This document shows positions 35,332 through 42,711 of a DNA stretch of 64,000 bases, one piece after another (position 1 is the first letter of the stretch; every line of letters begins with the position of its first letter). The DNA comes from Acetobacter sicerae (GTDB taxonomy: Bacteria > Pseudomonadota > Alphaproteobacteria > Acetobacterales > Acetobacteraceae): contig NZ_JAAABN010000010.1 of the NCBI RefSeq assembly GCF_011516765.1, positions 1 to 64,000 on the forward strand, in the 5' to 3' direction. The notes under the pieces are model-generated. The model did not search any database and was not told where the DNA came from. It saw only the letters and a list, made by a program, of their open reading frames with translations. Made by a program: the position numbers and the translations under genes.

Positions 35332-35604
35332 CTATGTTCGGATTTTGACCGAATTCCGGGACTTATCAGCAGGAGGAACCGGGTCATACCCTCCTGCTGA
35401 CCACGGATTGCAGCGCACAATCCGCCAGAGCGTCAGCCAGAGCCCTTTGAATGGACCATGTGCCTGCACGGCTTCGACGCCATAACAGCTGCAGGAGGGA
35501 TGAAACCGACAGTTCGGCCCCATCACCGGACGCATGGCGATCTGCCAGAAACGCATGCAGCCAATAATAGCTACAGACAGAAACTGGGAACCGCCCCGCT
35601 TCAT
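35332..35604 (-). CDS. yidD: Membrane protein insertion efficiency factor YidD
   Basis: A 90-residue protein with the YidD signature '[19 protein letters not shown]' and '[17 protein letters not shown]', and a short amphipathic N-terminus. It helps YidC-dependent insertion. Its ATG at 35604 overlaps the rnpA stop codon (ATGA). A 119-bp gap separates it from yidC. Confidence 0.95.
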   Translation of the reverse strand: MKRGGSQFLSVAIIGCMRFWQIAMRPVMGPNCRFHPSCSCYGVEAVQAHGPFKGLWLTLWRIVRCNPWSAGGYDPVPPADKSRNSVKIRT

Positions 35605-35945
35605 GTCAGAGCGTCTGTTTTACGGAGAGCTTTGCGAAGATCTTCAACAAGATCAGGAAAGGAGCGGCGTCCTGTTCCGTCACGACCGATCAGAACGAGA
35701 TCGACGCCAGTCAGGGGAGTTTCCCGCTCCACGGCGAGAAGTGCTTCCTTCAACCGTCTGCGTGTACGGTTCCGGACGACTGAATTACCGACTTTTTTGG
35801 TGACGGTGAAACCGACACGGGCAACACCGTCATCATCACGACGGAGCGCCTGAAGAACCAGCCCCGGCATCGGCGCTTTGCGGGCTTTTGCCGCAACAGC
35901 CAGAAACTGGGGCCGTTTTTTCAGACGAATCGAGCGTGGGTGCAT
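35601..35945 (-). CDS. rnpA: Ribonuclease P protein component
   Basis: A 114-residue basic protein that supports the catalytic RNA of RNase P in tRNA 5' maturation. The start '[20 protein letters not shown]' and the RNR box in '[19 protein letters not shown]' identify it. GGAGG lies eight bases before the ATG at 35945; the ATG at 35951 is only two bases from it. It lies 47 bp after rpmH and overlaps yidD. Confidence 0.95.
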   Translation of the reverse strand: MHPRSIRLKKRPQFLAVAAKARKAPMPGLVLQALRRDDDGVARVGFTVTKKVGNSVVRNRTRRRLKEALLAVERETPLTGVDLVLIGRDGTGRRSFPDLVEDLRKALRKTDALT

Positions 35946-35978
35946 AAGCATATCCTCCGCGCTGATTCGTCGAAGTAA

Positions 35979-35997
35979 CCTGAGACCGGGTCTCAGG
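35979..35997 (-). promoter_or_regulatory. Hairpin at the rpmH stop codon
   Basis: CCTGAGACC and GGTCTCAGG form a nearly loopless inverted repeat that includes the rpmH TGA. No T-tract follows on the minus strand, so it is more likely an RNA-processing or stability structure than a terminator between rpmH and rnpA. Confidence 0.5.
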
Positions 35998-36127
35998 CTG
36001 ACAGGCGCTTGCGGCCCTTGGAACGACGATTCGCAAGAATGCGGCGACCACCGACCGTTTCGGTGCGTGCACGGAAACCGTGGCGGCGCTTACGGACCAG
36101 CTTGGAAGGTTGATACGTGCGCTTCAC
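35993..36127 (-). CDS. rpmH: Large ribosomal subunit protein L34
   Basis: A 44-residue very basic protein. The translation begins [20 protein letters not shown] and ends GRKRLSA, the standard L34 sequence. It starts with GTG at 36127, preceded by GGGAG nine bases upstream. It heads the rpmH-rnpA-yidD-yidC series, the conserved order next to many bacterial replication origins; no DnaA boxes or dnaA gene are seen here. Confidence 0.97.
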   Translation of the reverse strand: MKRTYQPSKLVRKRRHGFRARTETVGGRRILANRRSKGRKRLSA

Positions 36128-36296
36128 GGCGGCACTCCCTTAAAATTCTCAGACTCGATTTCGTAAAAGACAAAACCGGAGTCATTCCGTGTCTTGTCTG
36201 GATCGCGGGCTTATAGTCATGTGAGGCTGTAACGTCAACATTATACAATGCGTGCTTACGGTCCGACTCTGACCATTTTCCCGCCAGGAGACAGAA

Positions 36297-36668
36297 TTGT
36301 CCCGCTCCCTCCCCGCTCTCTCCGTTTTTCTTCTTGTACTCGCCTGCGGCCTGATTTCCCTGTTCGTGCCTTTACCGCTGGCCGCACGGATTCTTCTGAG
36401 CCTTGCGGGGGCGCTCATCGCAACGGGCGCTTTCCTCTGCCTGCCCGCAACGCCTGTTGCCAGCGTGTCAGTCAGTGAAAAAGCCACCCAGCCAGCGCCG
36501 GAAATTTCTCACCAGTTACGTCATGATCTGCGGGGGATGATCTCTCCCGCCATGCTGGCGGCTGACCAGCTTTCCCTCAGTGCGGATGAAGCCACCCGAA
36601 CCAGAGCCGAACAGATTCTCTCGGCTCTTGATCGTATGACGGAACGCCTGAAAACAACGAAAGCCTGA
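36297..36668 (+). CDS. Small membrane protein with a histidine-kinase DHp-like segment
   Basis: A 123-residue protein starting with TTG, preceded by AGGAG at a seven-base spacing. Residues 7-25 and 28-50 form a two-helix membrane hairpin. The cytoplasmic tail carries 'HQLRHDLRGMISPAMLAADQ', with His76-Asp77 placed like the H-box of sensor kinase dimerisation domains, and a second helix 'RTRAEQILSALDRMTERL'. No ATP-binding (HATPase) domain follows, since the frame stops at 36668, 4 bp from the convergent gloA. The kinase-like reading is an inference from pattern. It is divergent from rpmH. Confidence 0.7.
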   Translation: MSRSLPALSVFLLVLACGLISLFVPLPLAARILLSLAGALIATGAFLCLPATPVASVSVSEKATQPAPEISHQLRHDLRGMISPAMLAADQLSLSADEATRTRAEQILSALDRMTERLKTTKA

Positions 36669-36671
36669 CTA

Positions 36672-37070
36672 TCAGGCCAGTTCAGGCTTCTGGATGAGTT
36701 CAATTTTGTAGCCGTCTGGATCTTCCACGAACGCGATCACTGACGTGCCGAATTTCACCGGTCCTGCTTCACGTGTAACCTTGCCACCGCCAGCTCTGAC
36801 CGTTTCAACGGCCGCAGCGACGTCAGGAACACCAATAGCAAGATGACCGAAGCCGGTGCCGATGTCATATCCCGCATCTTCGCCCCAGTTATAGGTCAGC
36901 TCCACTTCCGCCTGACCTTCCACATTACTTGCGAAACCGATGAACACCAGAGTGTATTTCCCCTCAGGCACATCCCGCCTGCGGAGTTCATGCATCCCCA
37001 GAAGCTTGTAAAACGCCAGACTGGCCTCAAGATTTTTTGTGCGGATCATGGTGTGCAGATAGGTACCCAT
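36672..37070 (-). CDS. gloA: Lactoylglutathione lyase (glyoxalase I)
   Basis: A 132-residue metalloenzyme of the VOC superfamily that converts the methylglyoxal-glutathione adduct to lactoylglutathione. Landmarks are 'HTMIRTKNLEASLAFYKLLG' (metal-binding His), 'VELTYNWG' (metal Glu), 'GFGHLAIGVPDVAAAV' (His) and 'IAFVEDPDGYKIELIQ' (Glu). The ATG at 37070 has AGGAG upstream. Length and motifs match the Ni-type bacterial enzyme. Confidence 0.95.
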   Translation of the reverse strand: MGTYLHTMIRTKNLEASLAFYKLLGMHELRRRDVPEGKYTLVFIGFASNVEGQAEVELTYNWGEDAGYDIGTGFGHLAIGVPDVAAAVETVRAGGGKVTREAGPVKFGTSVIAFVEDPDGYKIELIQKPELA

Positions 37071-37134
37071 GGTCGGTTCTCCTGCCGATAAGAGTCTTCG
37101 CTTTCAGATCATGCCATAGTGGGAAGCAGCCGCT

Positions 37135-38142
37135 TCATCGCAGAGCAAAGAAACGGGCAATCCGGATTTTTTCCAGTCCGAGATACAGAGCATAAGAGCC
37201 TGCCACACCAACCAGAGTGCCGCAAATCAATGCAGGAGCAGCCGTGTTCACGTGCATCTGATGCAGCATCCGGGGCACCAGAGCCAGCACGAGAATATGC
37301 AGTAAATAGATGGCGAGCGAGGCCTGCCCCAGTCGCGCCAGTCCGGATGCAATAAAAGACAATGAATGCATCCGCAGGATTGCACGGCTCAGGAACGCCA
37401 GACCAAGAAGACCAGGAAAAGCAACTGGCAACATTATAAACTGGACAGACCGTCCCACATGCGCCTCAAACATTGCGTAGGCGAGGCCCCCGTAGACCAC
37501 CAGAATGCCCGTGCCCCACAAGCCTGCCTGCCTGACAGTCGGCAGCGCAGGCAAACCTCTCTCAGCCAACAGAAGACCAATGTAAAAAAATGGCGCCTGA
37601 ACAATAATATCAACGACGATACTGGGCAGCATGCCTGAAGGCACAAAGGCCACAGCAAGGTCTACAGCGAGACTGAGCGCCAGAATAGCGACAGGACGAC
37701 GCCATAACAGAATAGCACCGATCTGCATGAAAAACAGAGCGTAAAGAAACCAGAGAACACTGATAGGCTGCCAGCCAATCAACAGAATCTGACGCCAGGC
37801 CACCATATGATGCACTTGTGTCAGAGAAGACATTACATGTCCCACAAAACAATAAATAACTGACCATAGGCAGTAAGGCCAGACTATATTTGGAATTCTG
37901 CTTCCAAGAAATATTGATTCTTTTCTTTTACTCAAGGAAACAAATGTAAAATATCCAGAAACCAAGAAAAATACAGGCATGTGCACTGCATAAACAACAA
38001 AATCGAGGAACTGCAAACTCGCCGGAGCAATGGCCATCGTTTCCATCTGGCCTCTGTTCGCATGACCAAGAACAACCAGAATGATGGCTATTCCACGAAT
38101 GATATCGACCGATATATCGCGACCAGCATGAGCCGAAGTCAT
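37135..38142 (-). CDS. Acyltransferase-3 (OafA/YrhL-like) membrane protein
   Basis: A predicted membrane O-acyltransferase of about 335 residues with roughly ten hydrophobic segments. Family features are 'SVDIIRGIAIILVVLGHANR' (catalytic-region His) and 'FVVYAVHMPVFFLVSGYF'. Such proteins acetylate sugars of surface polysaccharides or lipids. The 5' part and the upstream sequence are clearly AT-richer than neighbouring genes, which suggests horizontal acquisition. The frame runs up to 38274, but residues before the ATG at 38142 are unlike the family. It sits downstream of lpxI, where lpxB stands in many relatives. Confidence 0.85.
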   Translation of the reverse strand: MTSAHAGRDISVDIIRGIAIILVVLGHANRGQMETMAIAPASLQFLDFVVYAVHMPVFFLVSGYFTFVSLSKRKESIFLGSRIPNIVWPYCLWSVIYCFVGHVMSSLTQVHHMVAWRQILLIGWQPISVLWFLYALFFMQIGAILLWRRPVAILALSLAVDLAVAFVPSGMLPSIVVDIIVQAPFFYIGLLLAERGLPALPTVRQAGLWGTGILVVYGGLAYAMFEAHVGRSVQFIMLPVAFPGLLGLAFLSRAILRMHSLSFIASGLARLGQASLAIYLLHILVLALVPRMLHQMHVNTAAPALICGTLVGVAGSYALYLGLEKIRIARFFALR

Positions 38143-38316
38143 GTTGACTGAGTTCTGGGGCAAGGCCGTATAATCCTCAATAAAAAGCAAATTATATATT
38201 ACATAATGTATTGTGTTTCCACGCAAAAAACATTCAATGAAATACGATAAATTCTTGTAAAAACGACAGCTCATAATCGAAACTGTCAGTATACTTAAAG
38301 GGATCGAGTAACGACC

Positions 38317-39147
38317 TCAAACACCGAACAGAAACAGCCCGGCATTATCAGCCGCTGCAATACAGGCCTCCGGGTCCGTCAGCAGAGTCGCTCCAGCCTC
38401 AAAAGCCACACCAACAAGTCGAGCCTGAGACGCTTCTTCAATCGTTCTGGGACCAATCGTCGGCATGTCAGCCCGACGCTCCTGTCCAGGCTTACACAGT
38501 TTTATCAGCACACCACCCTCACCGGGCTGGCGGCACTGACCTGCACGCTTCAGCATGGCGTCAGTGCCTTCCATGGCTTCAACAGCCAGCACAACACCGT
38601 TCTGAACGACGCATCCCTGACCGATATCCAGCTTGCCCAATTCCCGAACCACTTCAACACCGCGTTCGATGTCAGAACGGGCCATCTCATCAGGCTCATG
38701 GCGTCCAAGGGAACCCGTGCGCCCCAAAGACTGCGACAGGAATTCATGGGCTCCCCGGACGGTGAAACCCTCTTCTCCAAGAATTCTGACAAGCGCTCCC
38801 AGCAGCCCGTCATCACCAGCGAAAAGCGCTCTACCAAGACGCGCAAGGATACGGGCGCCTTCTGCATCAGGGCGAAGATCACGGAAGGAAGGTCGGCGCA
38901 CAGGGCCGATCAGAACGATGTCGCCACAGTCATGCTTGCGAAGTTCAGACAGGATCGCGCCCGCAGCGGCCAGACGCACGTAAGCATGCGACCATGGCGC
39001 GACGACAGCAGGCTCGGCAAAATCCTGAAAGGCAACAATAAAAACATCGCGCCCCTGCGCGGCAGCGGCGGCGGCCACCTGCCCCGGTAGGGGTCCGCCT
39101 CCCGCAAGGATACCAACGCAACGTCGCGATGCGTCAGAAGCGTTCAC
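38317..39147 (-). CDS. lpxI: UDP-2,3-diacylglucosamine diphosphatase LpxI
   Basis: A 276-residue LpxI-type enzyme, the alphaproteobacterial replacement for LpxH. It hydrolyses UDP-2,3-diacylglucosamine to lipid X in lipid A synthesis. Typical parts are 'VGILAGGGPLPGQVAAAAAA', 'DIVLIGPVRRPSFRDLRPD', 'GDDGLLGALVRILGEEGFTV' and 'IGPRTIEEA'. It lies 11 bp after lpxA in the same run. I do not see lpxB nearby. Confidence 0.93.
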   Translation of the reverse strand: MNASDASRRCVGILAGGGPLPGQVAAAAAAQGRDVFIVAFQDFAEPAVVAPWSHAYVRLAAAGAILSELRKHDCGDIVLIGPVRRPSFRDLRPDAEGARILARLGRALFAGDDGLLGALVRILGEEGFTVRGAHEFLSQSLGRTGSLGRHEPDEMARSDIERGVEVVRELGKLDIGQGCVVQNGVVLAVEAMEGTDAMLKRAGQCRQPGEGGVLIKLCKPGQERRADMPTIGPRTIEEASQARLVGVAFEAGATLLTDPEACIAAADNAGLFLFGV

Positions 39148-39158
39148 TGTCTGTAGCC

Positions 39159-40067
39159 TTAACCGGCTTCGGTTTCACTTGTGGAAAAATCGCTCGTTGC
39201 GATACGCACGAGTCCACGACGGGAGGGTGCGTCGATAAAAGCAAGAATTTCAGCGATACGCGGATCATCCGAGAACTGCGCCTTCACCTGCTCGAGACGC
39301 GCGGCAAAGACGTCACCCTGACCGTCCCGTGGATACAGCAACCGGAAGGCCTGCCGCATGCGATGGCGCTCTTCCAGCTTTACCCCATGCCGACGCAGCC
39401 AGATCCAGTGCAGCCCTACCAGACGCGCACGGTTTCCCAGCACACTGCCATAGGGAATGACATCCGCCTCGACACCCGCAACGCCGCCAACCAGAGCCGC
39501 CCGGCCGATCCGGACAAACTGGTGGATGGCGGCGGACCCCATCACGCGGGCATCGTCCGCAATGGAAACGTGTCCACCCATAACCACATTGTTGACGATG
39601 ATCACGCGGTCACCCAGCGTGCAGTCATGGGCTACGTGGGCGTTGGCCATGATCAGACAGTCCGAGCCAACACGGGTAAGACCACTTCCCGTGGCCGTGC
39701 CACGGTGAATCGTGACGTGCTCACGCACAACCGTACGGGCACCGATCTCGCAGCGCGTCGGCTCACCGTTATATTTCAGATCCTGAGGCGCCAGCCCTAC
39801 AGTCGTGAACGGATAATAACGCGAGTTGTCACCAAGACGCGTGTGGCCATCCACAACGACATTGGCCACCATTTCCACGCCGTCGCCAACCTCGACATCG
39901 GGGCCGATCGAACACCATGGTCCAATTCTTACGCCTTTGCCGAGTTTTGCTTCCGGAGCGATGATCGCCGTGGGATGGATGCCTTCGGGAAACGACTCAA
40001 GACCCCGTGAGAGGCCTGCTTCCTTAATTTTCATCGCTTCAGCCAGAGCTGCCTCCATTGCCGCCAT
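39159..40067 (-). CDS. lpxA: UDP-N-acetylglucosamine O-acyltransferase
   Basis: A cytoplasmic left-handed beta-helix enzyme that adds the first acyl chain in lipid A synthesis. The hexapeptide repeats begin at 'HPTAIIAPEAKLGKGVRIGP'. The catalytic histidine region is 'ANAHVAHDCTLGDRV', and the helical C-terminus follows 'LHWIWLRRHGVKLEERH'. The start is uncertain: TTG 40085, ATG 40067, ATG 40058 and ATG 40031 are all in frame. Typical LpxA starts only about ten residues before the first HPTA, which favours 40031; I list the first ATG. Confidence 0.93.
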   Translation of the reverse strand: MAAMEAALAEAMKIKEAGLSRGLESFPEGIHPTAIIAPEAKLGKGVRIGPWCSIGPDVEVGDGVEMVANVVVDGHTRLGDNSRYYPFTTVGLAPQDLKYNGEPTRCEIGARTVVREHVTIHRGTATGSGLTRVGSDCLIMANAHVAHDCTLGDRVIIVNNVVMGGHVSIADDARVMGSAAIHQFVRIGRAALVGGVAGVEADVIPYGSVLGNRARLVGLHWIWLRRHGVKLEERHRMRQAFRLLYPRDGQGDVFAARLEQVKAQFSDDPRIAEILAFIDAPSRRGLVRIATSDFSTSETEAG

Positions 40068-40169
40068 TTCCCGTATCCACGTCAATTACGGCAATTCGTG
40101 GACCGGCAGAATCACTATCAGGAACGCCTGCCTTCAGACAGAAGCCAAACATCCTGTCCCAGCCCACTG

Positions 40170-40664
40170 CTATTCCATGATCATGGCGCTGAATGTAGCT
40201 TCTGCTACTGACACATCTTCCACGCGCGCCACACCCTTGAACTTCCAGACGTTCGCTCGCTGACGCTCTTTCTCGACATGAATGCGCAGCTGATCACCCG
40301 GTCCAACGGGACGACGGAACTTGGCGTTCTCGATGGTCATGAAATAGACCAGCTTGCCCTCGAACGCCTTGCCGAGCGTCAGCACCACAAGAGTTGCTGC
40401 TGTCTGGGCCATGGCTTCAACGATCAGCACACCAGGCATGACCGGACGCGCAGGAAAGTGTCCCTGAAAAAAAGGCTCGTTGACGGAAACATTCTTCACG
40501 CCAACAGCGGATGCACCCAGTTCGACATCAACCATGCGATCAATCAGCAGAAATGGATAGCGATGAGGAATCGCTTCCATGATCCGCATGACATCCACGG
40601 CTTCAATATGGGTCGGCCCCTTTGCGGGAGCCTGCGTTTCAGGTTTCTGATCCACGTCTCTCAA
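40170..40664 (-). CDS. fabZ: 3-hydroxyacyl-ACP dehydratase FabZ
   Basis: A 164-residue hot-dog-fold dehydratase of fatty-acid elongation. The active-site region is 'IPHRYPFLLIDRMVDVELGA' (catalytic His) and 'GHFPARPVMPGVLIVEAMAQ' (catalytic Glu). The N-terminus has no ATG: TTG at 40664 or GTG at 40655 could be used. It lies between lpxD and lpxA, the usual alphaproteobacterial order. Confidence 0.95.
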   Translation of the reverse strand: MRDVDQKPETQAPAKGPTHIEAVDVMRIMEAIPHRYPFLLIDRMVDVELGASAVGVKNVSVNEPFFQGHFPARPVMPGVLIVEAMAQTAATLVVLTLGKAFEGKLVYFMTIENAKFRRPVGPGDQLRIHVEKERQRANVWKFKGVARVEDVSVAEATFSAMIME

Positions 40665-40697
40665 ACCATTTCAATGCGCTTGCTGCGCCTGTTCCTG

Positions 40698-41786
40698 TCA
40701 TTCGTCCCCGCTGCCGGGTTTCTTCGACAGCTTGCGGAGCGTCGCCACATTCCGGAAAAACTCCCGGAAAGGCATCGCCGGACTGCCGATGACGTCTGCG
40801 CCAGCCTCAACATCCGACATGACACCACACTGTGCGCCAATACGGGCTTTCGTGCCTATCTTGATATGACCGATCAGACCAGCCTGCGCAGCGACTGTCA
40901 CGAAGTCGCCCAACTCGGTCGAACCGGAAATACCTGCCTGCGACACCACAATACAGCATTTGCCAAGACGGGTGTTGTGACCAATCTGAACAAGATTGTC
41001 GAGGCGGGAGCCGGCGCCGATCACCGTGTCCTGCACCGAACCACGATCAATTGTCGAGTTCGCACCGATTTCCACATCATGTTCAAGCACGACGCGCCCA
41101 AGCTGCGGCACACTTTCAAAACCCGCTGGACCAACAGCGAAACCAAATCCGTCCTGCCCGATCCGCGCACCGGGAAACAGGGTCACCCTGTCGCCCAGTG
41201 TCGCATGTGAGACGACAACCTGAGGACCGATCCGGCAATCCCTGCCGATGGTCACCCCATCCCCGATAACGGCGTGAGGGCCGATGATGGTCCCCTCGCC
41301 GATTTCCACGCCATTCCCGATCACCACAAAAGGACCGATTTCACAGGAATCAGGCACAACAGCGCCTTCTCCAATGACAGCACTCGCGTGACGACCCGGT
41401 TTCGCAGGTGGAACCGGATGGAACATCCGCGCCACCCGCGACCAGGCGAGATAAGGGGTGGAGGAAACGATCGCCGCACTGGTCGCGGGCACCCGTTTCG
41501 CAAATGCGGGCGCGACGATGATCAGACCGGCCCGTGTGGCGTCCAGCAGCGGCGCATAACGCCGGTTATCGAGAAAACTGACTTCGGTCGCGCCTGCTGA
41601 CTGAAGCGGACCGATCCCGACATAGCGTCGCCCTGCCTCTGCGCCTTCACGAGGAGGAACAAATTCCCCCTCCGCCGCAGCGGCCAGTTCTTCTCCGGAA
41701 AACGGGCCACTGCGGGTGAAGAAACGAGCGTTGGCCACACCCGCCGCCTTTTGATCACCCAGCGCAGTTTCAGGATTACGCACCAT
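40698..41786 (-). CDS. lpxD: UDP-3-O-(3-hydroxyacyl)glucosamine N-acyltransferase
   Basis: A 362-residue trimeric acyltransferase for the third step of lipid A synthesis. An N-terminal uridine-binding domain ('SFLDNRRYAPLLDATRAGLI') precedes a long left-handed beta-helix of hexapeptide repeats such as 'IGEGTIIGPHAVIGDGVTIG' and 'FDCxxGAN-like' positions, with the catalytic histidine in 'LVQIGHNTRLGKCC'. The ATG at 41786 is well placed 25 bp after the skp gene. Confidence 0.95.
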   Translation of the reverse strand: MVRNPETALGDQKAAGVANARFFTRSGPFSGEELAAAAEGEFVPPREGAEAGRRYVGIGPLQSAGATEVSFLDNRRYAPLLDATRAGLIIVAPAFAKRVPATSAAIVSSTPYLAWSRVARMFHPVPPAKPGRHASAVIGEGAVVPDSCEIGPFVVIGNGVEIGEGTIIGPHAVIGDGVTIGRDCRIGPQVVVSHATLGDRVTLFPGARIGQDGFGFAVGPAGFESVPQLGRVVLEHDVEIGANSTIDRGSVQDTVIGAGSRLDNLVQIGHNTRLGKCCIVVSQAGISGSTELGDFVTVAAQAGLIGHIKIGTKARIGAQCGVMSDVEAGADVIGSPAMPFREFFRNVATLRKLSKKPGSGDE

Positions 41787-41810
41787 TATGTCAGACCACC
41801 TTCTGCCCGG

Positions 41811-42704
41811 TCACTTCTGTGCCGGAGCAGCAGCTGGCGCAGGCGAAGCCGCCTGACTGGTCGTTGGAGCCGGCCCCGGCGGCGGCGAGGCTGTCGTCGG
41901 CATCTTGCCGGACTTGGCCAGAACTTCCGGATCCTCGTTTGCCGCCGGGATGTAGACTTTTGGCAGCACCACGTTCAGCTGCTTGGCGACTTCGTTGGTG
42001 ATGTCCTGACCGTCCACATGCAGGGCGACCTGCTCGCTGTGCAGAACGAGGTTCATGCCGTGACTACCCGCAACCTGCTGGATCACCTGCACAAGCTCAC
42101 GCTCGATCTGTCCCAGAGCAACCTGAGCCGCTTCCTGGATGACCCGGTTACGGTCACGGAACTGACGCTGCGCACGCATGACTTTCGACTGCAGAGCCCG
42201 CTCCTGCGACTGGATCTGGTCAGCAGTCATGCTCTTGGCGTTGCTCTGCAGCTTCTGCTGCTCTTCGCGCCAGCCACCCTGCGCATGCTGTGCATCGCGC
42301 GCCAGTTCGTCACGACGACCACCAAGTTCACGCTCGACCTGCTGTCCGGCCAGAGACTGACGCATGACGTCTGCGACGCTGATCATGCCAATGACGGCAG
42401 CCGGTGGCGGACCCGCCTTCGGCAGCGCAGGCGCCGGAGGAATGGCTGGCTGAGGCAGAACCGGAGGCGGACGGGATGAGTTTTCAGCGTCGTCACCACC
42501 GCCCTCATCTTCCGCAGGCTGCGGCATAGGACGGCTGGCGTGTGACGGCGCATGAGCCGGAGGAGGCGCAACCGGATGCGCCGCTTTCGGCACGAACCAG
42601 CCACCGCCGCCAGCCGACTGGGCGAACGCATCGCCGGAGATCATTCCACCGGCGGCAAGCAACATCGAAGAGGCCAGAACAGCGGCCCGTGAAAAACGAA
42701 TCAT
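41811..42704 (-). CDS. OmpH/Skp-like periplasmic chaperone with proline-rich extensions
   Basis: A 297-residue exported protein. A signal peptide ('AAVLASSMLLAAGGMISG', cleavage near DAFAQ) is followed by about 80 residues rich in Pro/Ala/His. The Skp-like core then starts at 'IGMISVADVMRQSLAGQQVE' with long charged helices ('QSQERALQSKVMRAQRQFRD') and ends near 'QLNVVLPKVYIP'. A Pro/Ala/Thr/Ser tail of about 50 residues follows. Skp carries unfolded outer-membrane proteins to BamA, which is the adjacent upstream gene. The extensions nearly double the usual length of about 160 residues. GAGG precedes two adjacent ATGs (42707, 42704). Confidence 0.82.
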   Translation of the reverse strand: MIRFSRAAVLASSMLLAAGGMISGDAFAQSAGGGGWFVPKAAHPVAPPPAHAPSHASRPMPQPAEDEGGGDDAENSSRPPPVLPQPAIPPAPALPKAGPPPAAVIGMISVADVMRQSLAGQQVERELGGRRDELARDAQHAQGGWREEQQKLQSNAKSMTADQIQSQERALQSKVMRAQRQFRDRNRVIQEAAQVALGQIERELVQVIQQVAGSHGMNLVLHSEQVALHVDGQDITNEVAKQLNVVLPKVYIPAANEDPEVLAKSGKMPTTASPPPGPAPTTSQAASPAPAAAPAQK

Positions 42705-42711
42705 CATCACC

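Noticed and set aside
35979-36127. Replication origin near rpmH
   Set aside because: rpmH-rnpA-yidD-yidC often lies beside oriC, but I see no dnaA, no DnaA-box cluster and no AT-rich unwinding region here.
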